Below the pieces are notes generated by a model. That model worked only from the letters and a program-made list of their open reading frames with translations, ran no database searches and was not told the origin of the DNA. A DNA stretch of 17,336 bases from a gamma proteobacterium symbiont of Bathyaustriella thionipta. GTDB taxonomy: Bacteria > Pseudomonadota > Gammaproteobacteria > Chromatiales > Chromatiaceae. The stretch covers positions 1-17,336 of the forward strand of contig JAHXHF010000372.1 of assembly GCA_025656895.1 (NCBI GenBank). The letters are read 5' to 3'. A program made the translations under genes and the position numbers. Numbering within the stretch: position 1 is the stretch's first letter; each line of letters starts with the position of its first letter. Shown here one piece after another: positions 1-8,203 of this stretch.

Positions 1-40
1 GGCCAAAAATGCAGGCAATTGACTGAATTCGACGGCGGGC

Positions 41-73
41 GGGGTCATAGCCCCTCGAAAATAGCGAGTTTTC
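41..73. other. Pair of small inverted repeats at the left edge
   Basis: Two short stem-loops lie side by side. The first has arms GGGG and CCCC around a 6-base loop (41-54). The second has arms CTCG and CGAG around AAAATAG (about 53-67) and is followed by a short T-rich run. Together they resemble a weak terminator for a rightward gene outside the window, but the stems are only 4 bp. They could equally be chance. The rest of 1-202 shows no credible coding frame. Confidence 0.2.
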
Positions 74-160
74 TGCCGGACACTAACTAGTCAGCACCAC
101 GTTGGGATGACAGGCAATTTTTTCAAGTCTTTTTCGGAAAAAACAAACTTCTTCCTGAAA

Positions 161-169
161 TGCTAAACT
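161..169 (+). promoter_or_regulatory. Possible extended -10 promoter for the 203-703 gene
   Basis: TGCTAAACT reads as an extended -10 element (TG, one base, then TAAACT, 4 of 6 matches to TATAAT), with transcription expected to begin near 176. No good -35 hexamer sits 16-18 bases upstream, although the preceding stretch is rich in A/T tracts. This is a weak, inferred call. Confidence 0.25.
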
Positions 170-202
170 TCAGGTCATGAATCAGATGCATAGGTATAAA
201 AA

Positions 203-703
203 ATGACTTATAAGCACTTCTTTAGCGTTTCACTGCTTACCCTGGCCTGTTCTGTACAAGCTACCGAGAAGCAAACCGTTTACATTCAGAAAAGCAGCGG
301 CGGTGTTCCCCAATTCAGCGATAAACCCAGCGGTGATGCACCGGTTGTAGAAACGCTGGAAATCCAGAACGCTCCAGTAGAAACCAACCCTTCTGTCATT
401 GATCAACAAAGGCGTCAGGGTATTCGTGACAATAAAAACATCAGCCGGGATATCGATAAACGGATAGATGCACGACGCAATGCCCGACGTGAAGTTGAGC
501 AGGCTAAAAAAGCTTTATCAGAAGCCAGAAAGGCGCAGGAAAGCGGCAAAACACCGCTGCCCGGCGAACGTAAGGGCACAACAACCGGCGCCAACCGGCT
601 GACAGAAAAATACCAGCAACGTCAGGATGCGCTGGCAGCGCAGGTGCAGGCAGCCGAGGCCCGACTCAAACAGGCTGAAAAGAAACAGGCTGATCTTCGT
701 TAA
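203..703 (+). CDS. Exported DUF4124-like protein with a coiled-coil C-terminus
   Basis: This 166-residue protein has an N-terminal signal peptide: a lysine-containing start, a hydrophobic core at about residues 6-17, and a likely signal peptidase I site after VQA (residue 20). A Cys at 16 is preceded by TLA, a poor lipobox, so a soluble periplasmic protein is more likely than a lipoprotein. Residues 25-54 (a VYIQK start and a QFSDKP motif) resemble the DUF4124 domain common in beta- and gammaproteobacterial envelope proteins, whose biochemical role is not established. Residues 68-166 are highly charged, rich in A, K, E, R and Q, and read as two helical coiled-coil segments split by a Gly/Pro/Thr linker (115-130). 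The start is supported only by a weak AGG about 8 bases upstream. The gene converges on nuoN and is unrelated to complex I. The family call is by motif resemblance only. Confidence 0.72.
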   Translation: MTYKHFFSVSLLTLACSVQATEKQTVYIQKSSGGVPQFSDKPSGDAPVVETLEIQNAPVETNPSVIDQQRRQGIRDNKNISRDIDKRIDARRNARREVEQAKKALSEARKAQESGKTPLPGERKGTTTGANRLTEKYQQRQDALAAQVQAAEARLKQAEKKQADLR

Positions 704-719
704 GCCGTTAGCGTGACAT

Positions 720-741
720 ACAAAAAATTATTTTTTTTTGT
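720..741. terminator. A/T palindrome between convergent genes, possible bidirectional terminator
   Basis: An ACAAAAAA arm and a TTTTTTTTGT arm flank a TTA spacer. Read rightward, the nine-T run lies about 30 bases past the stop of the 203-703 gene. Read leftward, the second T run lies downstream of nuoN. The stem has almost no G/C, so it is not a classical terminator by itself. It may supply the U-tract for termination from either side. Confidence 0.4.
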
Positions 742-767
742 AAAATCCTGCCAAGTAGTCATGTTTC

Positions 768-795
768 TGTTCGCCCGGAAACCCTCAGGCGAACA
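768..795 (-). terminator. Hairpin spanning the nuoN stop codon
   Basis: In the nuo transcript TGTTCGCC (the last codons of nuoN) pairs perfectly with GGCGAACA, an 8-bp stem around a 12-base loop that contains the TGA stop. The stem can be lengthened by TTCTG/CAGAA pairing across a 2-base bulge. No U-run follows at once; the nearest T tracts are about 30 bases further on. It is better read as a 3'-end stabilising structure, or as half of a terminator, than as a complete intrinsic terminator. Confidence 0.5.
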
Positions 796-2221
796 CAGAA
801 GCACATACAGACATCAGTGCAGAAGGCATAATACCCAGGCCGATCATGGCAAGACCATTCAGTGACAGGGCAAAGCGGGTATCCGTACTGGCCTGTAAAG
901 GTTCGCTGCATTCGGCCTTGTCAAAATACATCATTTTAATAACACGCAAATAATAAAAGGCACCGATTACAGAGAAAATAACTGCGGTAATCGCCAGCCA
1001 CAGCAAATCAACCCGAATAATGGCATCCAGCACCGCCAGTTTGGCAAAAAAGCCCACTGTGGGCGGAACCCCGGCCATAGAGAACAAAACCAGCATCATC
1101 ATCAGTGCGTACCAGGGGCTGCGCTCATTCAGACCTTTCAGATCATGCAGATTTTCAGCATCAAAGCCCTGCCGGCTGATAAACATCAGAAGTCCGAATC
1201 CACCGAGTGCAGTCAATGCGTAAACCAGCGCGTAGAACATCGCAGAGGCATAGCCAACCGTGGTGCCGGCAATCAGACCGAGCAGAATAAAACCCACATG
1301 TGAAATTGTTGAATAAGCCAGCATGCGTTTGATATTGGTCTGGGCAATGGCCACAATATTACCCACGGCCAGGGATAACACGGCCAGAATAATCAACATT
1401 AACTGCCACTGCTCCTGCATGGAAGGTAAGGCATCAACCAGAATGCGCATAGCCATAGCAAAAGCCGCTACTTTGGGTGCGCTGCCAATCAAGGCTGTGA
1501 CCGAAGTAGGCGCACCCTGATAAACATCCGGCACCCACATATGAAAAGGCACCGCTCCCAGCTTGAAGGCCAGACCCAGTACCACAAATACCAGCCCGAA
1601 ACTCATGACCACAGCATCCACCTGACCCTGTTGCAGTCTTTCCGCGATAGCAGCAAATCCTAACTGGCCGGTAGCCCCATAGACCATGGAGATACCGTAC
1701 AACAACAGGCCGGAAGCCAGCGCACCCAGCACAAAATATTTCATAGCCGCTTCCGAACCGCTAGCGGAATTACGCTGAAAAGCCACCAGTGCATACAGGC
1801 ATAAAGCCAACAGTTCCAGCCCCAGATAGAGACTGAGAAAACTGGCGGCTGAAATCATAATCATCATACCCAGTAGTGCAAACAGACCCAGGGCATAAAA
1901 CTCACCCCGCTCACTACCGCGCCGGCGCAAATCATCTTTGGCATAAACAAATACGAACGCCATCAATACAAATAAAGATAACTTCAGCACATCGGACATA
2001 GGGTCACGAATATATTGCCCGTCAAAAGCCATCAGGCTGCTATCAACATGGGTCGCAAAAGTAACCATAAAAACAATCAGCAGTGATAATAAAGTGGCAA
2101 TATAGGTTAGTACACGTTGGGACGGTTTAAGAAACGAATCCAGCAGCAACACCGCAGAAGCCAGCAAGGCCAGCGTGATTTCCGGTGCAGTCAGATAAAG
2201 CATAGTGTGATCAAACGACAT
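785..2221 (-). CDS. nuoN: NADH-quinone oxidoreductase subunit N
   Basis: This is one of the three antiporter-like proton-pumping subunits of the complex I membrane arm, next to NuoM and NuoK in the assembled enzyme. At 478 residues it is close to the E. coli length (485) and is almost entirely hydrophobic, with about 14 transmembrane helices. The key charged residues of the family are visible: Glu136 in an LYLGLELLAL context (TM5), Lys220 in AFKLGAVPFHMW (TM7), followed by the VPDVYQGAP broken-helix motif, and an AYSTISHVGF segment near 305. The ATG start follows an AGGA motif 8 bases upstream that overlaps the end of nuoM; the gap to the nuoM stop is 5 bases. It is the last gene of the operon. 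The call is very secure. Confidence 0.97.
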   Translation of the reverse strand: MSFDHTMLYLTAPEITLALLASAVLLLDSFLKPSQRVLTYIATLLSLLIVFMVTFATHVDSSLMAFDGQYIRDPMSDVLKLSLFVLMAFVFVYAKDDLRRRGSERGEFYALGLFALLGMMIMISAASFLSLYLGLELLALCLYALVAFQRNSASGSEAAMKYFVLGALASGLLLYGISMVYGATGQLGFAAIAERLQQGQVDAVVMSFGLVFVVLGLAFKLGAVPFHMWVPDVYQGAPTSVTALIGSAPKVAAFAMAMRILVDALPSMQEQWQLMLIILAVLSLAVGNIVAIAQTNIKRMLAYSTISHVGFILLGLIAGTTVGYASAMFYALVYALTALGGFGLLMFISRQGFDAENLHDLKGLNERSPWYALMMMLVLFSMAGVPPTVGFFAKLAVLDAIIRVDLLWLAITAVIFSVIGAFYYLRVIKMMYFDKAECSEPLQASTDTRFALSLNGLAMIGLGIMPSALMSVCASVFA

Positions 2222-2226
2222 CAGAT

Positions 2227-3747
2227 TTATCCTGGAATCTTGGAAATGACAATGTGAGACAACAAGTTTTCAATCGATGTATTCATTACATCAATCAGGG
2301 GCGCCGGCGATAAACCCAAAGCCAGCACTGCAAAAAGCAAGGTTGATAAAACCAGAACTTCACGCTTGTTCAAATCTTTCATAGTGGCAACCGCTTCGTT
2401 ACCCGCTTCACCGAATACCACACGCTTGACCATCCACAAGGTATAAGCGGCACCGATAATCAGTGTTGTAGCTGCCAGTACGGCAAACCAGATGTCGGCA
2501 CGAAAGCTGGCAATAATAACCATGAACTCGCCCACGAAACCAGAGGTACCGGGCAGACCGGCATTCGCCATGGCAAAGAAAACAAAAAAGGCGGCAAAGA
2601 TTGGCATGGAATTTACCACACCGCCATAGTCTTTAATCATACGACTGTGCAAACGATCATACATGACGCCCACACACAGGAACATGGCCGCCGAGATAAA
2701 ACCGTGTGAAACCATCTGTACCATACCGCCGGACATACCGAGTAATTCGCCACCATTCGCTTGTGAATTGGCAGCAATCATAAAGACCGTAAAAAAGCCC
2801 AGCGTGACAAAACCCATATGCGAAATGGATGAATAGGCGATCAGCTTTTTCATGTCTTTCTGCACCAGAGCCACGAAACCGATATACACAACCGCTACCA
2901 GTGACAAGCTGATCATTAACCAGTCCAGTTCCCGACTGGCATCCGGTGTAATCGGTAAACTGAAACGTAGAAAACCATAACCACCAATTTTCAACATGAT
3001 AGCCGCCAGTATCACCGATCCTCCGGTGGGGGCTTCCACATGGGCATCCGGCAGCCAGGTATGCACCGGCCACATCGGTACTTTCACCGCGAATGCCAGC
3101 AAAAAGGCCAGGAAAATAAGCACCTGTTCGGTCATATTCAAAGGCATGCGCTGAAAACCCAACACATCGAAACTGCCGCTTTGATAATACATATAGATCA
3201 GCGCCACCAGCATCAGCACTGAACCCAGGAAAGTGTACAAAAAGAACTTGATGGTTGCGTAAACGCGGTTCGGGCCACCCCATATACCGATGATCAGGAA
3301 CATCGGAATCAGCATAGCTTCCCAGAATACGTAGAACAGAACGCCATCCAGCGCTGAAAATACGCCGACCATGATGCCTTCCATAATCAGAAAGGCCGCC
3401 ATGTATTGCGAAGGTTTGCTTTGAATGACTTCCCAACCGGCAATCAGAACCAGAATGGTAATAAAAGTTGTTAGCAGAATCAGCGGCATGGATATACCGT
3501 CTACGCCTAGATAATACTCAATATTAAACTGGCTGATCCAGCTCGCTCTTTCGACAAATTGCATGGCAACCTGCTGGCTGTCGAAATCGCTGTAGAGAGG
3601 CAAACTGATAACAAAGGTCAGAACGGCCACAAACAAAGCCAGCCAACGACTGACATTGGGTGTTTTATCACCACTCATCAACACCAGAAAACCGCCGATA
3701 ATCGGCGTCCAGATCGTAAAACTCAGCAAAGGTAAGTCAGCAAGCAT
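2227..3747 (-). CDS. nuoM: NADH-quinone oxidoreductase subunit M
   Basis: This is the central antiporter-like proton channel of the complex I membrane arm, between NuoL and NuoN. It has 506 residues, the usual size, and about 14 membrane helices. Diagnostic residues are present: Glu143 in YVFWEAMLIP (TM5), Lys222 in FAVKVPMWPVHTW (TM7), the WLPDAHVEAPTGGSVILAA broken-helix region from 231, and Lys253 in MLKIGGYG. The N-terminus has the expected form, with a PIIGGF motif in the first helix. Unusually, no Shine-Dalgarno sequence precedes the ATG (GTGTAACCCTT lies just upstream). Its start is 5 bases from the nuoL stop, so translation is probably coupled to nuoL. An overlapping 259-codon frame inside it has no recognisable protein character. 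Confidence 0.97.
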   Translation of the reverse strand: MLADLPLLSFTIWTPIIGGFLVLMSGDKTPNVSRWLALFVAVLTFVISLPLYSDFDSQQVAMQFVERASWISQFNIEYYLGVDGISMPLILLTTFITILVLIAGWEVIQSKPSQYMAAFLIMEGIMVGVFSALDGVLFYVFWEAMLIPMFLIIGIWGGPNRVYATIKFFLYTFLGSVLMLVALIYMYYQSGSFDVLGFQRMPLNMTEQVLIFLAFLLAFAVKVPMWPVHTWLPDAHVEAPTGGSVILAAIMLKIGGYGFLRFSLPITPDASRELDWLMISLSLVAVVYIGFVALVQKDMKKLIAYSSISHMGFVTLGFFTVFMIAANSQANGGELLGMSGGMVQMVSHGFISAAMFLCVGVMYDRLHSRMIKDYGGVVNSMPIFAAFFVFFAMANAGLPGTSGFVGEFMVIIASFRADIWFAVLAATTLIIGAAYTLWMVKRVVFGEAGNEAVATMKDLNKREVLVLSTLLFAVLALGLSPAPLIDVMNTSIENLLSHIVISKIPG

Positions 3748-3752
3748 AAGGG

Positions 3753-5705
3753 TTACACAAACCAGAACAGCAGCGCCAGCAGAGCTACTATCATGACCAT
3801 TGCATAATGGTATAGATAGCCGGTCTGAATATGCCGCAAAATAGATGAAAACCAGCCAATAGATTTGGCTGAGCCATTGACCGCCAGGCCATCGATCAGG
3901 ACAACATCACCGCCCTTCCACAACAGTGAACCCAGGGCACGCGAACCACCCGCAAACAGCTTCTGATTAAAATCATCGAAGCCGTATTTATTATCCAGAA
4001 TATTATACAGCGGCAATAAACGCTGTTTAATGTCTTCCGACATCTGCGGTTTTTTCATGTACACAAACCATGCGGTAAAAAGCCCGCCCATAGCCAGCCA
4101 GAATGGTGGCTCCATCATGCCATGTAACACAAAAGCACCGATGCCGTGAAATTCTTCACGCAGGGTTTCCAGCACATCATGTTGTGGCAGAACCTTGATA
4201 ACACCTTCAAAAAGCGGGCCAAACAACAGCGGCTCTATGGCCAGTGCACCAATAAAAATTGAGGGTATGGCCAATAATATCAATGGCAGGGTAACCACCC
4301 AGGGTGATTCTTTCAGATGCTCACGGGTATGATCATCCATGCGCTCTTTGCCATGAAAAACAATGAAAAACAATCGAAAGCTGTACAGAGCGGTAACAAA
4401 TACACCCGCCAGAACCATCCAGTAGGCATAGCCGGAACCGGCCAGGCTGGAAGCATGCACAGCACTAATAATAGCGTCCTTGGAGAAGAAGCCGGCAAAG
4501 CCCGGAAAACCGATCAACGCCAGCGTACCGATCAGAAAGGTCACATAGGTTATGGGCATGTATTTTCGGATGTTCCCCATGTTACGTATATCCTGATCGT
4601 GATGCATACCGATAATGACCGAACCGGCAGCCAGGAATAGCAGGGCTTTGAAAAAGGCATGCGTCATGAGATGAAAGATACCCGCAGCATAGGCGGACAC
4701 GCCCAGCGCAACCACCATATAACCGAGCTGGGACAGGGTTGAATAAGCAATCACACGCTTGATATCGTTTTGTACAATACCAATCAGCCCCATAAAGAAA
4801 GCAGTCGTTGCACCAATAATCAGCACAAAACTGAGTGCAGTGGGAGACAGCTCATACAAAGGCGACATACGTGCCACCATAAAAATACCGGCGGTCACCA
4901 TGGTGGCGGCATGAATCAGGGCTGAAATGGGGGTCGGGCCTTCCATGGAATCGGGCAGCCACACATGCAAGGGAACCTGGGCCGACTTACCCATGGCACC
5001 GACAAACAGCAAGATACAAATCACGGTCAATACCGACCAGCTGCCGTCTCCCATAATGGAAAGGGATGTATCGCTTAACTGCGGTGCTTTATTAAAGACT
5101 TCCACATAGTCCAGGCTGCCAAAATACATGGCTACAGCCGCTATGCCCAATATAAAACCAAAATCACCCACACGGTTGACAATGAAGGCTTTCATGTTCG
5201 CAAAGATGGCACTTTCCCGCTTGACGTAAAAGCCGATCAGCAGATAAGACACCAGCCCGACCGCTTCCCAGCCAAAGAACAACTGCAAAAAGTTATTCGA
5301 CATAACCAGCATCAGCATGGCAAAGGTAAACAGCGCGATGTAGGAGAAAAAGCGTTGATAGCCTTCATCATGGGACATGTAACCAATGGTATAGATATGC
5401 ACCATTAAAGAGACAAAGGTGACCACTGAAATCATTACCGCTGTCAGCGTGTCTACCAGAAAACCCACTTGCAGATGCAGGCCGTCAACCACCATCCAGG
5501 TGTAAATGGTCTGGTTGAAAACTTCCTGATGATCCAACAGAAACAGCTTGCCCACATACAGGGACAAACCACAGGACAGCGCAACACTACTGATGGTTAT
5601 CCAGTGTGCCAGGGCACGCGGTATCACACGACAGGTAAGACCCGCAATCAGCGCACCCAGCAAGGGTAATAATACGATGGTCAGATAGATGCTTTTCATA
5701 TCCAT
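3753..5705 (-). CDS. nuoL: NADH-quinone oxidoreductase subunit L
   Basis: This is the distal, largest antiporter-like subunit of complex I, which carries the long lateral helix that runs along the membrane arm. It has 650 residues, somewhat longer than the E. coli protein (613). Conserved features include Glu147 in LFFGWEAVGLVSYL (TM5), Lys240 in AMGKSAQVPLHVWL (TM7), and the PDSMEGPTPISALIHAATMV motif (251-270) that marks this subunit. A hydrophilic stretch near 500-600 matches the lateral-helix region and is followed by a final hydrophobic anchor. The chosen start is the first ATG, with AAGG 8 bases upstream; a second ATG two codons later is possible. The gap to the nuoK stop is 4 bases. 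Confidence 0.97.
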   Translation of the reverse strand: MDMKSIYLTIVLLPLLGALIAGLTCRVIPRALAHWITISSVALSCGLSLYVGKLFLLDHQEVFNQTIYTWMVVDGLHLQVGFLVDTLTAVMISVVTFVSLMVHIYTIGYMSHDEGYQRFFSYIALFTFAMLMLVMSNNFLQLFFGWEAVGLVSYLLIGFYVKRESAIFANMKAFIVNRVGDFGFILGIAAVAMYFGSLDYVEVFNKAPQLSDTSLSIMGDGSWSVLTVICILLFVGAMGKSAQVPLHVWLPDSMEGPTPISALIHAATMVTAGIFMVARMSPLYELSPTALSFVLIIGATTAFFMGLIGIVQNDIKRVIAYSTLSQLGYMVVALGVSAYAAGIFHLMTHAFFKALLFLAAGSVIIGMHHDQDIRNMGNIRKYMPITYVTFLIGTLALIGFPGFAGFFSKDAIISAVHASSLAGSGYAYWMVLAGVFVTALYSFRLFFIVFHGKERMDDHTREHLKESPWVVTLPLILLAIPSIFIGALAIEPLLFGPLFEGVIKVLPQHDVLETLREEFHGIGAFVLHGMMEPPFWLAMGGLFTAWFVYMKKPQMSEDIKQRLLPLYNILDNKYGFDDFNQKLFAGGSRALGSLLWKGGDVVLIDGLAVNGSAKSIGWFSSILRHIQTGYLYHYAMVMIVALLALLFWFV

Positions 5706-5709
5706 GCGG

Positions 5710-6015
5710 TCAGCCTTTGAGCGCGTCTAAGTCTTCAACATTAATGCTACGACGACTGCGGAACAATACCACCAGAATCGCCAACCCGATCGCCGCTTCA
5801 GCCGCCGCCACAGTCAGTACAAAGAAAACAAATACCTGCCCTGCGGTATCGCCCAGATAATAGGAAAAGGCAATAAAATTGATATTCACTGCCAACAGCA
5901 GCAGTTCAATACACATCAGCAGGATCAATACATTCTTGCGGTTCAGAAAAATACCCGCAATGCTGATGGAAAACAGCAGCGCACTGAGAATCAGAAAATC
6001 AGACAAAGCCAGCAT
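5710..6015 (-). CDS. nuoK: NADH-quinone oxidoreductase subunit K
   Basis: This small three-helix membrane subunit of complex I (relative of MrpC and mitochondrial ND4L) links the antiporter subunits to the quinone site. It has 101 residues against 100 in E. coli. The two membrane glutamates needed for proton transfer in the family are present: Glu37 in MCIELLLLAVN and Glu73 in VAAAEAAIGLA. The start codon overlaps the nuoJ stop by one base (TGATG), so translation is probably coupled. It ends with a short charged tail after residue 86. Confidence 0.97.
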   Translation of the reverse strand: MLALSDFLILSALLFSISIAGIFLNRKNVLILLMCIELLLLAVNINFIAFSYYLGDTAGQVFVFFVLTVAAAEAAIGLAILVVLFRSRRSINVEDLDALKG

Positions 6016-6623
6016 CAGTCATCCCTCTCTTCGGCCTGCATGGATACCAGCCTGACCCGATCATCACGTTTCACTCGTACCTGTTTGGATATATCCTGAT
6101 GACGTACGCCTTTTCGACGTCGTAAGGTCAACGATATGGCAGCCACAATAGCAATAAGTAAAATAAAAGCGGCTATCTCAAACGGATACATATACACCGT
6201 ATACAACAGCTGCCCCAACTCTTCGGTATTACTGTAATCAGCGGCATGCCGTATCGGCGCGGCCACTTTGTCCAGACCAAAACGTTGTGGCCCCACCACC
6301 ATCACCAGTTGCACAACCATGGCAATCGCCACCAGCAGACCAATGGGCAGATAACGTACAAAACCGGCACGCATAGCCGCAACATCCACATCCAGCATCA
6401 TAATGACGAACAGAAATAACACCATGACCGCGCCCACATAAACCAGTACCAGCGTTATCGCCAGAAACTCGGCTTCCAGCAGCAGCCAGATGGCCGATGT
6501 GCAAAAAAAGGTCAACACCAGAAACAAGGCGGATTGCACCGGATTGCGGCGCGTAACCACCATGGTTGCGGCAAACAGCAGCATAGCGGCAAAACAATAA
6601 AAAACAAATTTTTCGAATGTCAT
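6015..6623 (-). CDS. nuoJ: NADH-quinone oxidoreductase subunit J
   Basis: This is a membrane subunit of complex I (bacterial ND6) with five predicted helices in 202 residues. The glycine-containing third helix, YVGAVMVLFLFVIMMLDV (62-79), is the family hallmark and includes the region of the pi-bulge that changes shape during turnover. The C-terminal 35 residues or so are hydrophilic and strongly charged, as is common for NuoJ. The gene starts 26 bases after nuoI, the largest gap within the operon. The ATG lacks a clear Shine-Dalgarno sequence (GGTTCAGAAT precedes it). Confidence 0.96.
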   Translation of the reverse strand: MTFEKFVFYCFAAMLLFAATMVVTRRNPVQSALFLVLTFFCTSAIWLLLEAEFLAITLVLVYVGAVMVLFLFVIMMLDVDVAAMRAGFVRYLPIGLLVAIAMVVQLVMVVGPQRFGLDKVAAPIRHAADYSNTEELGQLLYTVYMYPFEIAAFILLIAIVAAISLTLRRRKGVRHQDISKQVRVKRDDRVRLVSMQAEERDD

Positions 6624-6649
6624 ATTCTGAACCGTTATTGGCTGACGGC

Positions 6650-7138
6650 TTAGCGGTACGCCGCCTGTGCTTGCCGGTCAGCGGCAATCTGTTTCTCGTA
6701 CTTGTCACCCATCGCCAGCAGTTGCTCTTTATTCATGATATTTTCACCGCGCTGTTCGAAGTGATACTCATACACGCGGGTTTCCACAATGGAATCCACC
6801 GGACAGGACTCTTCACAAAAACCGCAAAAGATACATTTGAACAAATCAATTTCATAACGCGTGGTACGGCGCGAGCCATCGTCCCGGGGTTCCGCATCAA
6901 TGGTAATCGCCAACGCCGGACAAACCGCTTCACACAATTTGCAGGCAATGCAGCGTTCTTCCCCGTTAGGATAGCGGCGCAGCGCATGCAGACCACGAAA
7001 ACGGGGGGATAGCGGTGCTTTTTCCTCGGGATACTGCACCGTGAATTTGCGCGCAAAAAGATAACGCCCGGTAACCCGCAGCCCTTTGAGTAATTCTATC
7101 AGTAACAGGCTGTTGAAATAATGTTTGATGTTATTCAT
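6650..7138 (-). CDS. nuoI: NADH-quinone oxidoreductase subunit I (8Fe ferredoxin-like)
   Basis: This peripheral-arm subunit (mitochondrial TYKY/NDUFS8) carries clusters N6a and N6b, which pass electrons from NuoG towards cluster N2 in NuoB. Two complete 4Fe-4S motifs are visible: Cys63-66-69-73 in CIACKLCEAVCP and Cys102-105-108-112 in CIFCGFCEESCP. An amphipathic N-terminal helix precedes them. The length of 162 residues is typical. The start is supported by an AGGAG 9 bases upstream, which overlaps the TAG stop of nuoH. Confidence 0.98.
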   Translation of the reverse strand: MNNIKHYFNSLLLIELLKGLRVTGRYLFARKFTVQYPEEKAPLSPRFRGLHALRRYPNGEERCIACKLCEAVCPALAITIDAEPRDDGSRRTTRYEIDLFKCIFCGFCEESCPVDSIVETRVYEYHFEQRGENIMNKEQLLAMGDKYEKQIAADRQAQAAYR

Positions 7139-7150
7139 ATCCGCATACTC

Positions 7151-8203
7151 CTAGTCAAACCACCAGGGCATGTCATAAACCTGAGCCACCGCCACCAGCA
7201 CAATCCAGACAATCGTAATGGGAATAAAAACTTTCCAGCCCAGACGCATAATCTGGTCATAGCGATATCGGGGGAAGGTGGCGCGAAACCAGAGAAAGAA
7301 AAAAGCCACAAACATGCTTTTGAAAATAAACCAGAAAATACCCGGCACCCAGCTAAAAGCGCCTTCAAGGAAAGTACCCTGAAAAGGTGACAGCCAGCCA
7401 CCAAGAAACATAATGGCCGTCAAAGCCGCAATCAAAATCATGTTGGCGTATTCAGCCAGAAAGAATACCGCGAAAGCCGTACCGGAATATTCCACATGAA
7501 AGCCGGCTACAATTTCAGATTCACCTTCCGCCACGTCAAATGGCGCACGGTTTGTTTCCGCTACGCCGGAGATAAAATACACCAGAAAAAGAGGAAACAG
7601 AGGCCACACAAACCAGTGTGCCATACTGCCTTCCTGAGCCAGAATAATATCTCCCAGATTAAGTGACCCGGCCGCGACCAGTACGCCCACCAGAGCAAAG
7701 CCCATGGCAATTTCATAAGATACAATTTGCGCCGCCGAGCGCATGGCTCCCAGCAGGGCATATTTGGAGTTGGATGCCCAGCCCGCAATAATAACCCCGT
7801 AAACAGCGACCGAGGTCAATGCCAGTATGTACAGCAAACCGGCATTTACATCAGACAGCACCATGTGCGCATCAAATGGCATAACCGCCCAGGCCGCCAG
7901 GGCGGGCCCCAGAGAAAGCAAGGGCGCCATCAGGAATAAAAATTTCGAGGCTCCCGCAGGTACGGTCACTTCTTTGAAGATCAGTTTAAAAACATCGGCA
8001 AAGGGTTGCAGCCAGCCTTTCGGACCCACACGATTGGGGCCGATACGCACCTGCATATAGCCGATAATCTTGCGTTCAGCGTAAGTAAAATAGGCCACCG
8101 CAATAATCAGTGGCAGAACGATGGCTACAATCTTGACCAGAATCCAGACGACATTCTGAATTTCAGCCGGGAACCAGTTCCAGATATCAGTAAGGAATTC
8201 CAC
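7151..8203 (-). CDS. nuoH: NADH-quinone oxidoreductase subunit H
   Basis: This membrane subunit (bacterial ND1) forms much of the quinone-access chamber where the peripheral and membrane arms meet. It has 350 residues and about eight hydrophobic helices. Conserved signatures are FTYAERKIIGYMQVRIGPNR (39-58) and the acidic loop GVAETNRAPFDVAEGESE (213-230), which lines the quinone and proton path. The start is GTG, and it shares its first base with the TAG stop of nuoG (TAGTG). An AAGG lies about 10 bases upstream. A nearby ATG at 8208-8210 is out of frame. A GTG start with overlap suggests translation coupled to nuoG. Confidence 0.97.
   Translation of the reverse strand: MEFLTDIWNWFPAEIQNVVWILVKIVAIVLPLIIAVAYFTYAERKIIGYMQVRIGPNRVGPKGWLQPFADVFKLIFKEVTVPAGASKFLFLMAPLLSLGPALAAWAVMPFDAHMVLSDVNAGLLYILALTSVAVYGVIIAGWASNSKYALLGAMRSAAQIVSYEIAMGFALVGVLVAAGSLNLGDIILAQEGSMAHWFVWPLFPLFLVYFISGVAETNRAPFDVAEGESEIVAGFHVEYSGTAFAVFFLAEYANMILIAALTAIMFLGGWLSPFQGTFLEGAFSWVPGIFWFIFKSMFVAFFFLWFRATFPRYRYDQIMRLGWKVFIPITIVWIVLVAVAQVYDMPWWFD

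Noticed and set aside
177..206. A nine-codon upstream frame whose TGA overlaps the ATG of the 203-703 gene
   Set aside because: It looks like a coupled leader peptide, but the only purine-rich site (CAGG) is too close to its ATG and a frame this short is expected by chance.
2657..3436. A 259-codon open frame on the minus strand inside nuoM
   Set aside because: It lies wholly within nuoM in another frame, has no recognisable domain and has a composition (many Gly, Arg, His, Cys) typical of an out-of-frame reading of a membrane-protein gene.
6238..6708. A 156-codon minus-strand frame across the nuoI/nuoJ junction
   Set aside because: Both overlapped genes are certain from their motifs, and this frame has no support of its own.
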